Assembly (NCBI RefSeq): GCF_047948215.1
Contig: NC_134465.1
Location: forward strand, 53,195,341-53,259,340
DNA: 64,000 nt
Direction: 5' to 3'
DNA from: Lycorma delicatula
Lineage: Eukaryota; Arthropoda; Insecta; Hemiptera; Fulgoridae
Positions 46,501 through 61,000 of the stretch are shown here, in pieces. The translations under genes were made by a program, and so were the position numbers. A model generated the notes under the pieces. The model did no database searches. It was not told the DNA's origin and worked only from the letters and a program-made list of their open reading frames with translations. Within the stretch, counting starts at the first letter, position 1. Every line of letters starts with the position of its first letter.

Positions 46501-49500
46501 GACGTCCCTGAGAAAAACCGTAAAAGATTAGATAACATTGTTTACCAACATACTTTGCATTCCAGCCCCTAGTTTAAACTTGTGATGCAAAGATGCATAG
46601 CAGATACAATCCACAAGGATGCGGTACACTGTTAGTAGGCAGTCACAGTGAGCACAAACAGGTGCATCTGTTTGAGTCATCAGATATCCATAAGTGAGCC
46701 TAGTATGCTCTAATTTTGAAACAGAAAATAATAACCTCTTCTTGATGGTTATTTCTGCGTGAGAAACTTCACGGTGACACAGTGTTCATAACTGGATGAA
46801 GTTTATTATTGATGGTAGCGTTTCATTCACTTTGCCATGCATCATGAACCTCCCTCTTCAGAAAACAGACAAAATCATTCAAAACAACACGATTGGTGAA
46901 AGGAGGCTGGAAACAAGCCTCTTTGCCGCACTATCAGTGCACTCATTGCCTGAAATTCCAATATGTCTGGGGATCCAGTAGAAGCTCACAGTTGTATTAT
47001 GCTGAGTCATTTGCAAAATAGCACACTGAATCTTACAGAGAATTGGGTATCTGGAGTATATGTCACTAATCACCTGTAAGGCACTCATGATGAGAAGACA
47101 AGTATGTGTTGAAAGATGGGTTAATTATATTTAAGGCCTTATTAATAGCATACAGCTCCACAATGAAAATACTTACGATGCTGGGAAGGCCAAACCTCTA
47201 TGTTCTATTGCCAACCACAAAAGCACAACTGACAGAATTAACATTTTTAAAGTCATCCGTAAAAACTATAGCATCAGGATAGGATGTACTTTTTTAAAAT
47301 ATTACAGAATTTTTCTTGTAATTTAACTGGATTTATGTTGTTTTTGTGATACTGACAAAAACCAAAGCAGTAATTAATGAGAAAAGGGTGCAAGGGGGGG
47401 GGGGGGGTAATATCATGGAGTAAGAACTAGATATAATTGTATGTTAAGTACTACAAAAAGGCACTGAGCTCTGATGTCTAGCGAAATAGTAGACCTCAGC
47501 TGTTCCTGGTATCAATTCAGTTGTTGGTTAGAGGACATTGCATCAAAAGGCTGGATGATTTCATTGCGCTTTAATGCAAGCTACATCAGTGCAGATCATC
47601 TGTTTCCATCTATCCAAAGGGATGGTTCACCACTTTCCACTAGTAGACTTACCACAGGGCATGCTCTCTGGAAAATACTATAATTTAACCCTGTGTTTTC
47701 CAACTGATTCTATTTATTTTTTGGGTGTGATAATTTTGATATCAGGATATGACTTTAGCTGATGTATAATTTTGTTAAAACTGTGCAAAATGATATATAC
47801 ATGTTACTTTTGCTTAAAAAAAAATCCTTCTATCTAAATAATGCAGAGAAAACTAACATCTGGACCATCAGAGGAACTTTGTCTACAAAAAAAATCATCA
47901 AAATCAATTTGTTTGGAGAGGGCTTGGGCATATAATAAAATATATGTACAGGTTAAATGAAAACCTCCATTTTTAAATACAATAGTTTTAACAAAATGTA
48001 GAAGTAAGTAAATGGCAAAATGCTGCAAAGAATGAAAAAAAGTATTTAATTATTCAGTGCTAGTTTAACTTGCACAATAATAAATAGTAGTAATAGTTTT
48101 TACATTACAGGAATGTTAATTTTAATAAAATAGAGATTAATATTAGAATAATAATTCCATGAAATAAGATAAGTTGACAAATTTAGTATGACAAAATTTG
48201 GGTGCGGTTATTTAATCACACCTCTTAATATATATTTTTATTTATATTGTTATTATTGCTTCATGTAATGGAATTGATTATCAATAATGACTAGGCCTAA
48301 CCTTGTTTATTTCATTAAACATACAAAGAGTGCTTGTGCTCGTTCTGTTATCTTTCTCATTTATGATAAAATAGTTAATTCACATATTATTCCTCTTTTT
48401 TTGCAGACAATGAAAGGAACATGTACAAAAAAATAAATACCTAATTTCTAAAAGAACTATTAATTTAAAGTGTTGAATAAATTATTAACATATGCCAATT
48501 TTTCTATTTTTAATTTAATACTAACCATTAAAATAATCTGAATATTAAGAGTAAGAGCCAACTGATTATTAAGCAAAATACTAAGAAAAAAAAAGTTTTT
48601 TATTACTTATTTAATATTTGAAAGCACCTTATTTACTATACTTTTCTAAATGACACCATCGTTCTTTAAATTCATTTCATACAAAGTTGAAACAAATTTT
48701 TTATGAAACAAAGAAACAAAGTTTATATGCTCTTCATGAGATTCACTGTCTGTGATCTTAATAAGTTCATCTCTGCCATTTTAACTGATGCCCCTGAACT
48801 ATTGAGAAACAACCACTCATTGAAGGAATACAAGGAAATCACTAGATGTTTGAGTTATAAGACTGATTAAACGTTCTAGTTAAAATTGTTGTATCTAATG
48901 AAGTATGTTGGATATCCATTATTTTGGACAGCAACAATTCCAGATGTTTACAAACTATATCATCTACAGAATCTTTTTAAATAGACAAATTAGGCTAGTT
49001 AGTCATACGTTAAGGTTTAGTTAGTTATTCACTAGATGGATTGTAAATATCTAACTTTAAATTTGCCTAAAACTCTTATTGCACTTCTCAAATAGATGTA
49101 ACACTTCTATTCAAGTGTATTAACAAAATTACTTAATTGCATATAAATAACGATACTATTTCTGTTACCTATAGTATAAAAATTCTGGATGTCTTATTAG
49201 TTGAGAAATTCTAATTAAATAACGATTAAATTGATTTAATTTTTAATGAAAAAGAAACCACACTGTTTTGTTTTAAAATGTCTTATAAAACACTGAACTC
49301 ACCAATCTTCATGAGCATTTCTGACTTCCCTTGAAATACTGGATTCAAGTCTTGGTCAGACATTTTTCACATATTACAAAATACATTATCCTCCAAAAAG
49401 TAAAAAATAATTTTGTTTTCAAGAAAATTACTTTAAAAAAAATTTCTATCTATGCATGAATAAAAAGAAAAGCATGAGATGAGCTCTAATTATAAAGTGA

Positions 49501-50016
49501 TTGTACATGAGAGCGCGTGAAAGACTTGCTCATTATGTATATTACACATATATTTTATTACCTCCACAGAACTGAGTTGTTTGAAAACATATTTGAACAA
49601 AGTGGCTTTTCTTAAGTTATAAAATCTCTTCATAAAGTATTTTTAATTTTACCACTATTTTGTTTTTTTTTTTTTAATTGTGTAAATATTTAACTGTAAA
49701 ATAAATTTTTAGTTTTAGTTATTTTAATTCTTTAGCAGACAAAAATATATTTATATGCGGTTTTATTTCTATAATATAACCTGGAGAATTAGTTTCCATT
49801 AGATATTAATGGTGATGATATTAATGATTATTATTTATAAATAAATCAGGTGATTAATGTATATGAATTTTAGACTAGTTATATAATAATCCACTTCAAC
49901 AACGACCTGAACTACTTATACTGAATCAATTGGCAAAATTAATTAGATCGATAGCTACATCTTATTGATTCAGTTCCCTTTCTCAAGATGTTCCCCTTAT
50001 ATTATATATAGACAAA

Positions 50017-50070
<54 letters not shown>

Positions 50071-51727
50071 ATATTTGTATTGTCACCTTGACTTACATTG
50101 CTGTCTAAAATTTCACCACTGTAAAATGTCGGGAAATGAGTTTAAGGTTGCAAGATTTGAGGACATGGTTGAACCAAGTGGTTAACTATATACTATTGTT
50201 TGGTGTTTAAGAAAAAGAAATTAATTTCTAAAAATTTATAATAACCAAATCTACTAAACCAGATAATAGAACTGCTTTCAGATAATACAGTACAATATTT
50301 CATTGTATGAGAAAGGTTTTATTGTTCTTTTCTCATTTATTTATTTACTATTTTTTTAATTATGTACCAATTTAAAAGATCTCCCTCATTTATTTCAAAT
50401 GAAATTTAAAAAATGTTATAGAAAACTATTACTCTTTTGATAAATTTTTAAATAATTAAAATGTAATAGTACATTTTTTTAATTTAATTCAAAATAAAAT
50501 AAATATAACCTGGATTTCTGATTCTTCTTTCAATGAATAACATATTATACACTGTATAATAACATGCCCAAATAATTTTATTAATGATTCCTAAATTATT
50601 ATTTATTTTCATTTATATTATTTATCTAGAATATTTATGTACTTACTTTATTATTATTATTTCATTTATTTATTATTTTTAAATATCAATAATAATAATT
50701 ATTTTTTAATATCGTTTTTGTTAATAAAGAAAATGTTTTTTTTTGAAAAAAACAATGTTTATCATCTCTTTTACTGGGTGAATTTCCTTAGATTTTTTTT
50801 GCCAATGTTGAATTTGAATGATAACATTGTGTGTTTTTTGTTTTGCTTCATCATTGTCATACACTTATATTTAAGATTATATATTATGATTAATATGTAA
50901 TATTGTATATTATGTTGAACATGGTTCAACACCAGTGTTAAATAAACATTTATAAGTTTAATAAACCTGCTCTCTTATAGTACCAATGCTGAAAAATGCT
51001 GTAATAATTTTATTGTGGCTGAAAAATACAAACTGTTGCAGTTTAATAATAACATAAGTTGATTTTTATAAAATTAATAAAAAGATAAAAATATTTTTTA
51101 ATCTATGTTCCTATTTTTCATTTCAGATTTTGATCAAGATGACTACAGAACTGCACCAGTTAATGAGGATCCAGGTGCTGAGCCTTACGTAATAACAGAG
51201 GATCGTTTAAAAAGAATACGTAAGGATTTGTTATACTGGTTTTTTGATAAAGGTGGTTCTGATGGAAATGGTGATTATCAGAAAAATATCCATGATTCAT
51301 CTCCTCAAATACATAAAAATTTTAATTTTCAATTACCTTTCTTTGGTTTTCGTTTCAATTATACTCGTGTAAGTATATTTATAGAATTAATGTTCCCTTA
51401 ATTCTATTGTAAATGACAGATGTACTCTAATTATAAGTTTTTTTTTGTTTTTTTAAATTAAAAATGAAGTTAAAGATTTAATTAATTAGTAATAAACATT
51501 AGTAAATAATCAAAAAGTGTTTGATTTACAGTAATTAATTGGTTATGACTCTGGTAATTTAAACCAATTATATATTGTGAATATTCATATTGTCAAACTG
51601 TTCTTATGACCAAAAATTCAGAAATTTTTACATACATTATTTTATAAAATGAGTGGATGTAAAAGATATATGCTGTGAGTTTGTGATTATAAACTACCGA
51701 TAAATCTCCGTCTCAACTCGTATACGC

Positions 51728-51765
<38 letters not shown>

Positions 51766-54700
51766 AGCCATTGAAATGATATTATTCTCTCACATCTCAC
51801 TTGGGTTCATATATGAAAAAAAACTATTGAGCTTTGTTATAAGTTATTATTTAAGTTGTCGGCTTATTTTTATTTACTCGTAGATTAATTTTTAATTATA
51901 CTACAATATTCTTTACTAAGGGGTTTTAAGAGTTAATGCCTACCTCCAGATATTAACTAAAATACCAGTAAAATTTAGTAGAAAATGAAACATAAGATCA
52001 AACGTTATTATAAATTTTTCTGTTACAAGAAAGAACAGTTAAGACTACTAGGTGTTGAATATTAAACTGTTTGTAGAATAAAATCCGAAGCAAAATTCGT
52101 AGAAGTCCCGACTACTCCTTTTTAATCTAACTAGAAAGGCAGTACAGTATAAAACATGCGATTATGTATTAAAGTAAAAACACTTCGTCGGAGTCCCTTA
52201 GTGTTCTGTCTTTCATTCGGATGGTTCGACTTCAAATCGTGATCATTTTTCACACACTAAGACTACATACGCTAGAAAGCTCATTTCTAGTCATGAAAGA
52301 TAGAGCAGGGAAGCTGTAAATGGGCGTAATTACCCGAGATATGAGTAGGATAAATAGATAAATTACGGAGCTTGAAGATTGAATGAAATACGTTAATAAT
52401 AGTTAACAATAAATCCGAGTTAATTTTTATGTCATTCATAAGTTATTATTTTCATTATGACAATTAAATCACTTTACAAAAAATTAGTAAAATAATTTTC
52501 ACTTGTTACGTCATCTATCGATTACTCTGAATTCTTACTAATATAAGTTTCATGTCTTCAGATCATTCTTTTTTTTTGTGAGCCTGAGACTTTTCAGCAT
52601 CCCTCATATTGTAATGATATCTGTTTTACTAGTAAAATGTGCTCTATAATTTTAGATAATTTGTATTTGTCCAACAGGTTTCAATGAATGGCTACCTGGA
52701 ATTTAGTGATCCACCAGAGCATTATACTTATCCAGTCAAATTCCCGAATCGAGATTGGCCAAAAAAGAATGATCCATCATTTATCGGTATTTTCTTTAGT
52801 AAATGTCGTATTGGAATGGTTCGCAGAACTGATCAAGATCAAAGAAAAGCTGGACTTTATTTCAGGTATTTCGCTCTGTACAGTTATAGAATTATTTTTA
52901 TTCAGTATAGCTTTTTTTGCGATTCAAAAAAGTGAAAATCCACCCTACCAGCAAATTAAATGTTTCTCTAGATATTTCAGTTCTTAAGATCATCGTCAGG
53001 AGAATAAAATAAAGTCATCAAATTAAAATGGGACTAGATTTATGCAGTCATGGGGATTTTAAGCAGTCATGACTGCTTAATCATTTTAATTAACAGAAAA
53101 AAGTGTTCCGACAAATTTGTAGAATCAGTTGATAATCTACTTAATTAAAATTTTATGTATTATAATACCGTTATTTGTTTCATGTAATACAGTACACGAA
53201 TTCTGGGGTGTTGTCATTTAATAATCTGCCCTAATTGGTTGATTATGAGAGTACTTTACTGGGAGGTACTGTGATAAGTAACAGGAATATGAAATACAGA
53301 CCTTTCTTTGTCATTATATTTTTAATTAATTTTTTAAGAACATTCTAATCAGAATACTTGAATTTGCTGGTGATTTATGCCAAAGTAACTTGGATAAAGG
53401 TATGCTACTTATGGATTATGAGGTTGCTTATGAATAGCCTGTAAGTAACTTTGTGCCACTTAATCTTTACAAAACAACTTTGCTGACGACTGTCTGTGAA
53501 GACAATAGAAGGAAAATTAATTACTTTGTAGAACAAAAATTAATAAACTATAAGTGATCATGGTACTTTTTTTTAATGAGGAAGCCAATCAGAAATTTTT
53601 CACTATACTTGCATATAATGTAGTCTCTAAGGCAAGGCAGTTTGATATTATGCGAGGTACAATTTTCAACTCGTAAGATCAGTTATGCAGGTATACCAAA
53701 CAAATGTGTTATCCATCTTACACTATTGCTAAAGAATTTGGATTCATAAGAAAGCATTCACAGATCAGAAAATAGAGGTAATTCAAATGACAATAGTTTA
53801 TAGTTACATATGAGAGAGATCTGGTGACCCTCATCATCATCTTCAAATATTTGCTTCAAAGCAGACCTCTTGCTTCACATCTATCTCCATTCTTTTTTAT
53901 TTATAAATGTTTTCAGTTTCTATAGGTCCATTTCCTTTCCAAACATCTTAATTCTTCCCTTTTTCCCTCCTTACTTTGTTGTGCCTTCATGCATTATTTT
54001 AATCTTCTCTTTTGATAAATTCCAACTAATTGACTTTCTTGTTTTGATAAAGCATTTGTTCTTACTCACTTTCCTCAGCAATTTTTGATTCTGCCTTAAC
54101 AATCATTTGTTTACCTAAATTTCAATTGCCATCAGCTTTTTAATTCTTTTCCAAAGTATTAATGTTTAAATTCATATAGAAATCTTCTCCTAATATAATA
54201 CCATTCTCAAAACATTTTTTCCAAAACAATCACTTCTTTCTTAGCCATTCCTATTTTAATTTTATTTCATTTTCCCTTTTACTGCGATATGCTTTTAGAA
54301 GAAATGATTTTAAAATACCTATGCTATACTTTTTCAGTCCTTTTATATAGATTATTTCCTAACCTCATTACTATTTTTGTTCACATTTACTTTTGAGCTA
54401 TGAAGTAGAGAGCTTTCAGTGGCAATTTGCAACATTGAAAAGAGGAAAAGCCATACAGAATGTCAGATTAGTATCATATGTCAAAGTTTATAAAGTATAA
54501 ATACATATAGGTACCTAATAATTCTACCTGGGGTATTAGCATTATTAATAGTACAGAGTAGGGGATTAGTGCACAACACTATAGCTTTACTGGATACATA
54601 GCAAAAAGCCAATTGCCGTTCCAAAAATCTATCCCATCTTGTGCATCAACTGAGCTTTTTAAATACTTTGACAAGTAATATTTAAGGTTATTATTGGAAT

Positions 54701-55041
54701 AATTGTTATGAATACTATTCCAATATGTTTTAGAATTGCAGCTGTTAATTTCTTTCTTTAAAATCAGTATAAATAATTAATTTAATCCAAATTCAACTGG
54801 TTATCCTTATTATTAGTATTATTAACTATGAAATTATTGCATTGGATATTGATTTATTTAGTAACAAATTAAAAAAAATTAATAAATAATTATTTACATT
54901 GCTGAGATGCTTGAGCAGTAAGATAACAAGGTTGACTATGGTGAATGGCAACTAAAGAAAGCAATAATAATAAATAATAACAATAATGATAATTTAATAA
55001 TAAATAATAATAATAAATTTATAAAGAATATTAAATATATG

Positions 55042-55073
<32 letters not shown>

Positions 55074-58000
55074 GAGTCACAGTAAAAACTATGAAATTGA
55101 GCATTAATCAAGGTTATTAAGCATATGTGATAACATGTATTACAGATTACTTAAATTTTCGATTTTATAATTTTAAACCATGTTAACAGTTATTCTTTTT
55201 ATCAAATTTATTTTTCCTTTATATTAAATATAAAATATTATTTTACTGTCCTAGTATAATTATTTCTAAAAACTATTCCTTCACTGAATTTTGAGAGTAT
55301 AAAGAAAGAAATGAAGGCCATGTGAAAGAAAAAAATATTGTGGAATTATTTTTAATAGTAACAATAAGAAACAAGAGGTGTAATGAACCATTTATAAATT
55401 ATGTTACTCTAAGAGTAGAGAGGCATTTGAGAAATTTACTGTCATTAATACAAATAGTCTGTAAGCTTCAGATAAAGTTAAATATTTTGTTAATGGATTA
55501 ATAAGTTTTAAAGTTATATACCATAATTTCTTCCACTAATTTCTTAAAATATTATTATATTTTTGTCTATGTGAGTAGAAGAAAAATGTTTTTATGACTT
55601 GAACTTGCAAAATATTACATCAGTATATTATTATAAATCGTATAAAATTTCAGTTTGATTACATAATTATTTACATATATTTATCAAGGTTTTTATTTTA
55701 TGAATCCTTTAAATTTACACAGTTAATTTCTGTGTACTTGTATATTCATTGTTTGTTTATCTCTGTGTTTTTTGCTTGCAGTAATCTGATAAATTAATTT
55801 TAGTTAGTTACAGAGATAGTTTCAAAAAGTTACCAGAATTTACATTCCATTAGAAAAAGAAATTATTATAGGAAAGTTATTGTTTTGTAAGATGGCATTG
55901 TTCATCGTGCGTAATAAGGCTGACATTTCTTTTTTATTACTTTTCCCAATGACAGCCACAGCCATATATTTGTAAAATATGGATGTGACATCACAATTCA
56001 AAATATCTGTCACTGAATTGATGAGAACTATCAATTTTTTTTGTGTAGTTTTTTAAATATTCTCAGAGATATAAATAATGCTTGAAAAAACATGGTGAAA
56101 GAATAACCTTTATTTATGAGTGAAATAATTGTTTCTATGGGAATTTTTCTTGTTTTTAAGCATGTTGATTCTGTTCATTATAACTTTTTTTTAAAGAGAT
56201 GGAGGAACTCCATTTACAGGCGCCTTCTTTTTCCTGTTTAGCCTCCGGTAACTACCGTTTAGATAATTCTTCAGAGGATGAATGAAGATGATATGTATGA
56301 GTGTAAATGAAGTGTGTAGTCTTGTACATTCTCAGTTCGACCATTCCTGAGATGTGTGGTTAATTGAAACCCAACCACCAAAGAACACCGGTATCCACGA
56401 TCTAGTATTCAGTTTACAGGCGCCTGGGCAGCAGTGTCGGGTTCACTAACAGGTTTCGCAAGATGTTATTAAATGTGCATGTGTTCCTGTGCAATACTGA
56501 CTAAACCTCCATCCCTGGCTACCCACCCTTCCTGGTACAGCTGGTGTGCATTACTTCAGTAAGGGGAGAGTACGCTCTCACATACATTCAGACACCACAA
56601 TGAATAGATACGGACCTCACACCCACAGGATACCAAACATCAGACTAAATCTCACCACACACTCCACAACATCCAGTCATCACTCAGAAAACATACCTCA
56701 TGCCGCACACATCACATCAAAGCCAGTCACATCCATTCACATAAACAAACACCTCACAGACAATCGAACACTATAGTATACTTACCTCACGGGTCACCAT
56801 TGGGACGTAGGAGCAGAGTGCCCACGACCTCATCGCACCCAGGTGATCCCCACACATATGGGGAACCTCCTAGGCTCTCAATCGCATGCCTGTCCGGCCC
56901 TGCACCCTCCGACGCTGATTTTTATTCTTTGCTTGAAATTAAAGTGATACAAGGATGACAAAAATTGTTATTTCTGATGTGAAAGAGCTATAGTGGGTTT
57001 CTAAGTATGTATTCCAAAAATGTTTACAATAAATTTATAAAACTGACAAAGTTTTTAGTTCCTTAAGAAAACTGATAGAAAAAATGTATTTAGTATAAAT
57101 AATTTTGTAAACTAAACATATACATTTTGAAGCTATATTGTGTTTAATTTATATTATTTTTAATTGATATTAATGATTTTATTTTTAGATTAGAAAGAGA
57201 TCTTCATAGAAGAAGAGATAGATTAGGTGTCGAAGTCAGAGAACGTGTTAAATGGGATTTGAGGGAAGGCGTAGTTGGAACCGATACATTTTATCCAAAG
57301 CACGTAGCTATTATAACATGGAAAAATATGTCTTTTGGTGGTGGAATTGATAATTCTCTTTATAAGGTAAAAGTGAGGTTTTTAAAGCACTAATTGGAAA
57401 ACAGGAAAATGCTCAAAAACTATTTACTTAAAAATTTAAAACTAAACTTGTTGAAAGAGTGGGTATTTGTAAATTAATTAATTAAAAACTGGTGAAAGAA
57501 AATAGTTTTTTAGTATGTTGTAAATATTAATTAACTGTTAATCAATATTTATTATTAATTCATCATTATAATTTTGTTATTTATTAATTTTTTATTTATA
57601 TTTCCTTCAGTATACTGATGATGATTGTTAACAAATCAAAAGGGTAATCTGATTTTAGATATTAAGTAAATTTTTTTGTGAATGGTGATAAGAGTTTTCT
57701 TGTTTTTTAAAATTTTTTAAACTATCATTTAGGAATATTCTTTATAAATAATTACAATACTTAATCTAATTTTATGAAAGACCTTTTTAATGTAAATTGC
57801 ACCATTTTATCTTGTTTCTTTATAAAATTTGTTACCTTATTTATTATTTTTTTTGTTTCCATTATAATATTGAGTATTTTTATCACAACTGAATGGTATT
57901 TTGCAATCAGATATCTGCAGATTTCAATTGAAAAATTATTTTAGCTCTTACTACAGTTTCCCATCCATGCTGGTACTTACGAGTAGTAAGCAGGGTGCAA

Positions 58001-61000
58001 CAACTTCTTTATTGGAGTTCTCTGGGATGGTAACCATTTTTTTGTTCCTATTTTGTGTTCTGCAATTTCTTATTATTTTGATTCTTGTTTCTTTCAACTA
58101 CTTCTGAGATTTTCTGTTTACACGAAAGTGAATGTGAGTGGTTGAACTGTCTTATGAAGTGAATAAGTTACCTCTAATATCTAAAACTTTTGAATAAATT
58201 GTAATTATTATTTATGGTATTTAATTACAGTTACAGAAAAATTAAAAAAACAAAAGAAAAATGTAATTGCCTGATTTTTGAAGTAGTATTAGACTAATAG
58301 TAAAATTAGTGTCCATACATTTGAACAGTATGAAATTTGACAAAAACAACATTAAACAATCCCCACATTGTATAACAAAATGTTTTATTACTTACTAATG
58401 AGTCTTTTTAAATCAGTTAAAGATGGGAACTAATAAAACATTATTAGTAACTCCATTGATAAAGAAACTAGCTATAAAATTTGCTTTGAAAAGTTCTTTA
58501 CAAGAACAGTGTAATTTGAAAGTGAAATTTATTAATAATTTTCCTCATTTTAATATGAAATAAAAGAAAACCGTTAACATATAACATCTGTATTTAATGA
58601 TGCTAAAGATGGCAAAATTTTTTGAATTGAGAATATAAATTAAACAGTTAGATGAATCATTTATTAATATTATTATTATTAGTTATTGGGAATAAACAGA
58701 ATACAGAAAGTATGATGTCTTATTGTATAGGCAGGCTGGATTGTTTGCATTTTTGATTGTACTATATTGACTATTTTAATACTAATTTTATTTACAGAAA
58801 AATAATTTTATAGATTCATTTTTTTACTTTACTTAAGAATTATATCTGGTCTATTGTTTGGTTATCATTATTTTTAAATTTTTGTACTTTTTGGATTGCA
58901 GACAAATACATTTCAAATAGTTTTAGCGACAGATGAAGTTTTTACTTATGCAATATTTAATTATGCTTCAATTACTTGGACAACCCATACTGAGGCTGGA
59001 GGGGATACTACTGGTGGAGAGGGTGGTATACCTGCATTTGTAAGTCCAATTTATTTTTTTATCTAGAATTTTTATGTATTTAATCTTTTGTTTCCGTAGC
59101 ATTCAAAGTACAGGGTATAAAAGAAAAATCAGGGTTTTACTATTTAATATCTCTTAAAACTGACTTACACCATGAATTACAAATACAATCAAAGAACAGT
59201 TCTTTCAGTTTTCTTATAAGTGTTTAATGTGAGCACCTTCTGTTATGCTGCACACATCCAGCCTAATATGAGAGTTCATTCCATAGTTTAACTAGCATAT
59301 TTGGAATAACAGAAATAACAGCTGCTTCAGCTGTTATGTAGATCAGTAGGTAACAGAGGCACATACACACGATCCTTTATAAAACTCCAAAGAAAAAAAA
59401 TCACATTGGGTAAGATTTGGTGATCTTGCAGGCTACCTCAAACATGCTTCATTATTCTATCCATGCAGATCAGTGGTAAGGGAAAAATCATTCAAGAGTG
59501 ATCATCTATAGAGTTACGCCAGTGAGGGGGTAAACCATCTTGTTGTCAAATAAAATTCTCTGGTCTGTCTTGCAGTTGAAATAATCACAGTTTATCCAAT
59601 TAAGCAACTCCTGTTGTTCTTGCTTTTGTGAAAAAGAATGGCCTGTAAACTTACTGTGGGATATTGTACAGGGAAATTTAATCTTGGGATTGCCTTTCAC
59701 ATTATAAAAGTTCATGGAGATTTTTCAACCCCCAGATATGGACTTTAAATCATTAATTTAACTTAATACTTAACTTTAATACAATTTAACGGTTCAAATT
59801 AAATTTTAACTTTAACACTAATATACTGTAACTTAATTTTAACTTTTATACAAAGATTAAATATTGAATTCACCACTAAATACAATACGATTTAAGAAAG
59901 TCATCTTCATGGTACAACATTTTGATCGCGAAAAAAACGTGCAGTTGCAGTTGTTAGGTAGGGTTCAAAGCCTGGCTGTAAACATTATGGATGCTTATGT
60001 AAGCATTCCCCTAAAACATTCCACTTTGTCATCATCAGGATTACTACTAGTTCATGGCTGGTCTTCCAACAGATTTTTTTGGATTACACAGGAAAGACTT
60101 CTGACACATACAACATTTTCTTTATACCACTTTAGTCATCCCGTACTCTTCCCTTTACACAACATCCAGTCATTTCAAACCAATTAGGCAATAGATGAAT
60201 GTAATTGTCACTTGAAAGATCACAAATAAACTTTCTATGGAATCCTTATAGAACTGTAACTACAAATTCACATTTAACAAACTGCAAAACGCAGAAGGCT
60301 TTTTTGTTCAGGAATTCACTGTCTTTGCTAGTAGTGCTATAAAGCAGAAAGATAAGCAATCTATCTATGGCCATGCGCAGAATGAAATTTGTCCACTTTT
60401 TGTTTTTTGATCCTAGCTTTCAATGAACGCTGTACACATCATATAAGAAATATTACAACAAATTAAATCCCCGATTTACTTTTTTGTACACTCGTTATTT
60501 CAAATAACAGAAAGAGTGAGCATTATAAGCATTTTGTAATGCTAAATCAATATCTACTTATTTTATTTATTAATTTTTAATTATCTTATTACTTACTTTA
60601 ATTATTAATATTGTTTATTAATTAATTTTTGCTATTTTAAATTTTCATTTTCTCTTTATTTATTTATTACTTTTGTTTATTTATTTCCTTTGTACTTAAT
60701 ACTATTTCTGATCTGACAAAAAATCACAGTCTTTGGCTTTGTCCATTCACTGTTGCCACTGGAGGGTGGGTGGAATGAAAGTTTTTACTACTGAAGTGAT
60801 CAGGTGGCCAGGACAAGTGATATCTTTTATTTTTGTACACAATTCCATGTTAAATGACCAGGCAAGAATTACAAGTAGCATCTATGTATGCGGCATCTAT
60901 TCAAGGACTTCCTTGTAATTAAGCCTTGGAGAGCATATTGCAGTCTTATTGTATACAGATGGCCTGCAGAGGCAGTTGAATCTTCATCTATATTAAGTCA

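Larger units (their letters stand above)
52866..57188. other. mesh intron 3
   Basis: 4.3 kb. Contains a 5'-truncated SINE (56226-56412) inside or beside a C-rich block (to 56925), a TA tract (55038-55063) and a pyrimidine-rich stretch (53820-54480). Otherwise AT-rich. Confidence 0.6.

Noticed and set aside
53820..54480. Possible decayed minus-strand LINE in mesh intron 3.
   Set aside because: Translations show only weak, scattered similarity and no RT or RNase H motif. Not enough to call.
56546..56776. 76-codon frame rich in His, Thr and Ser.
   Set aside because: Low-complexity translation of a CA-rich block; no recognisable motif.
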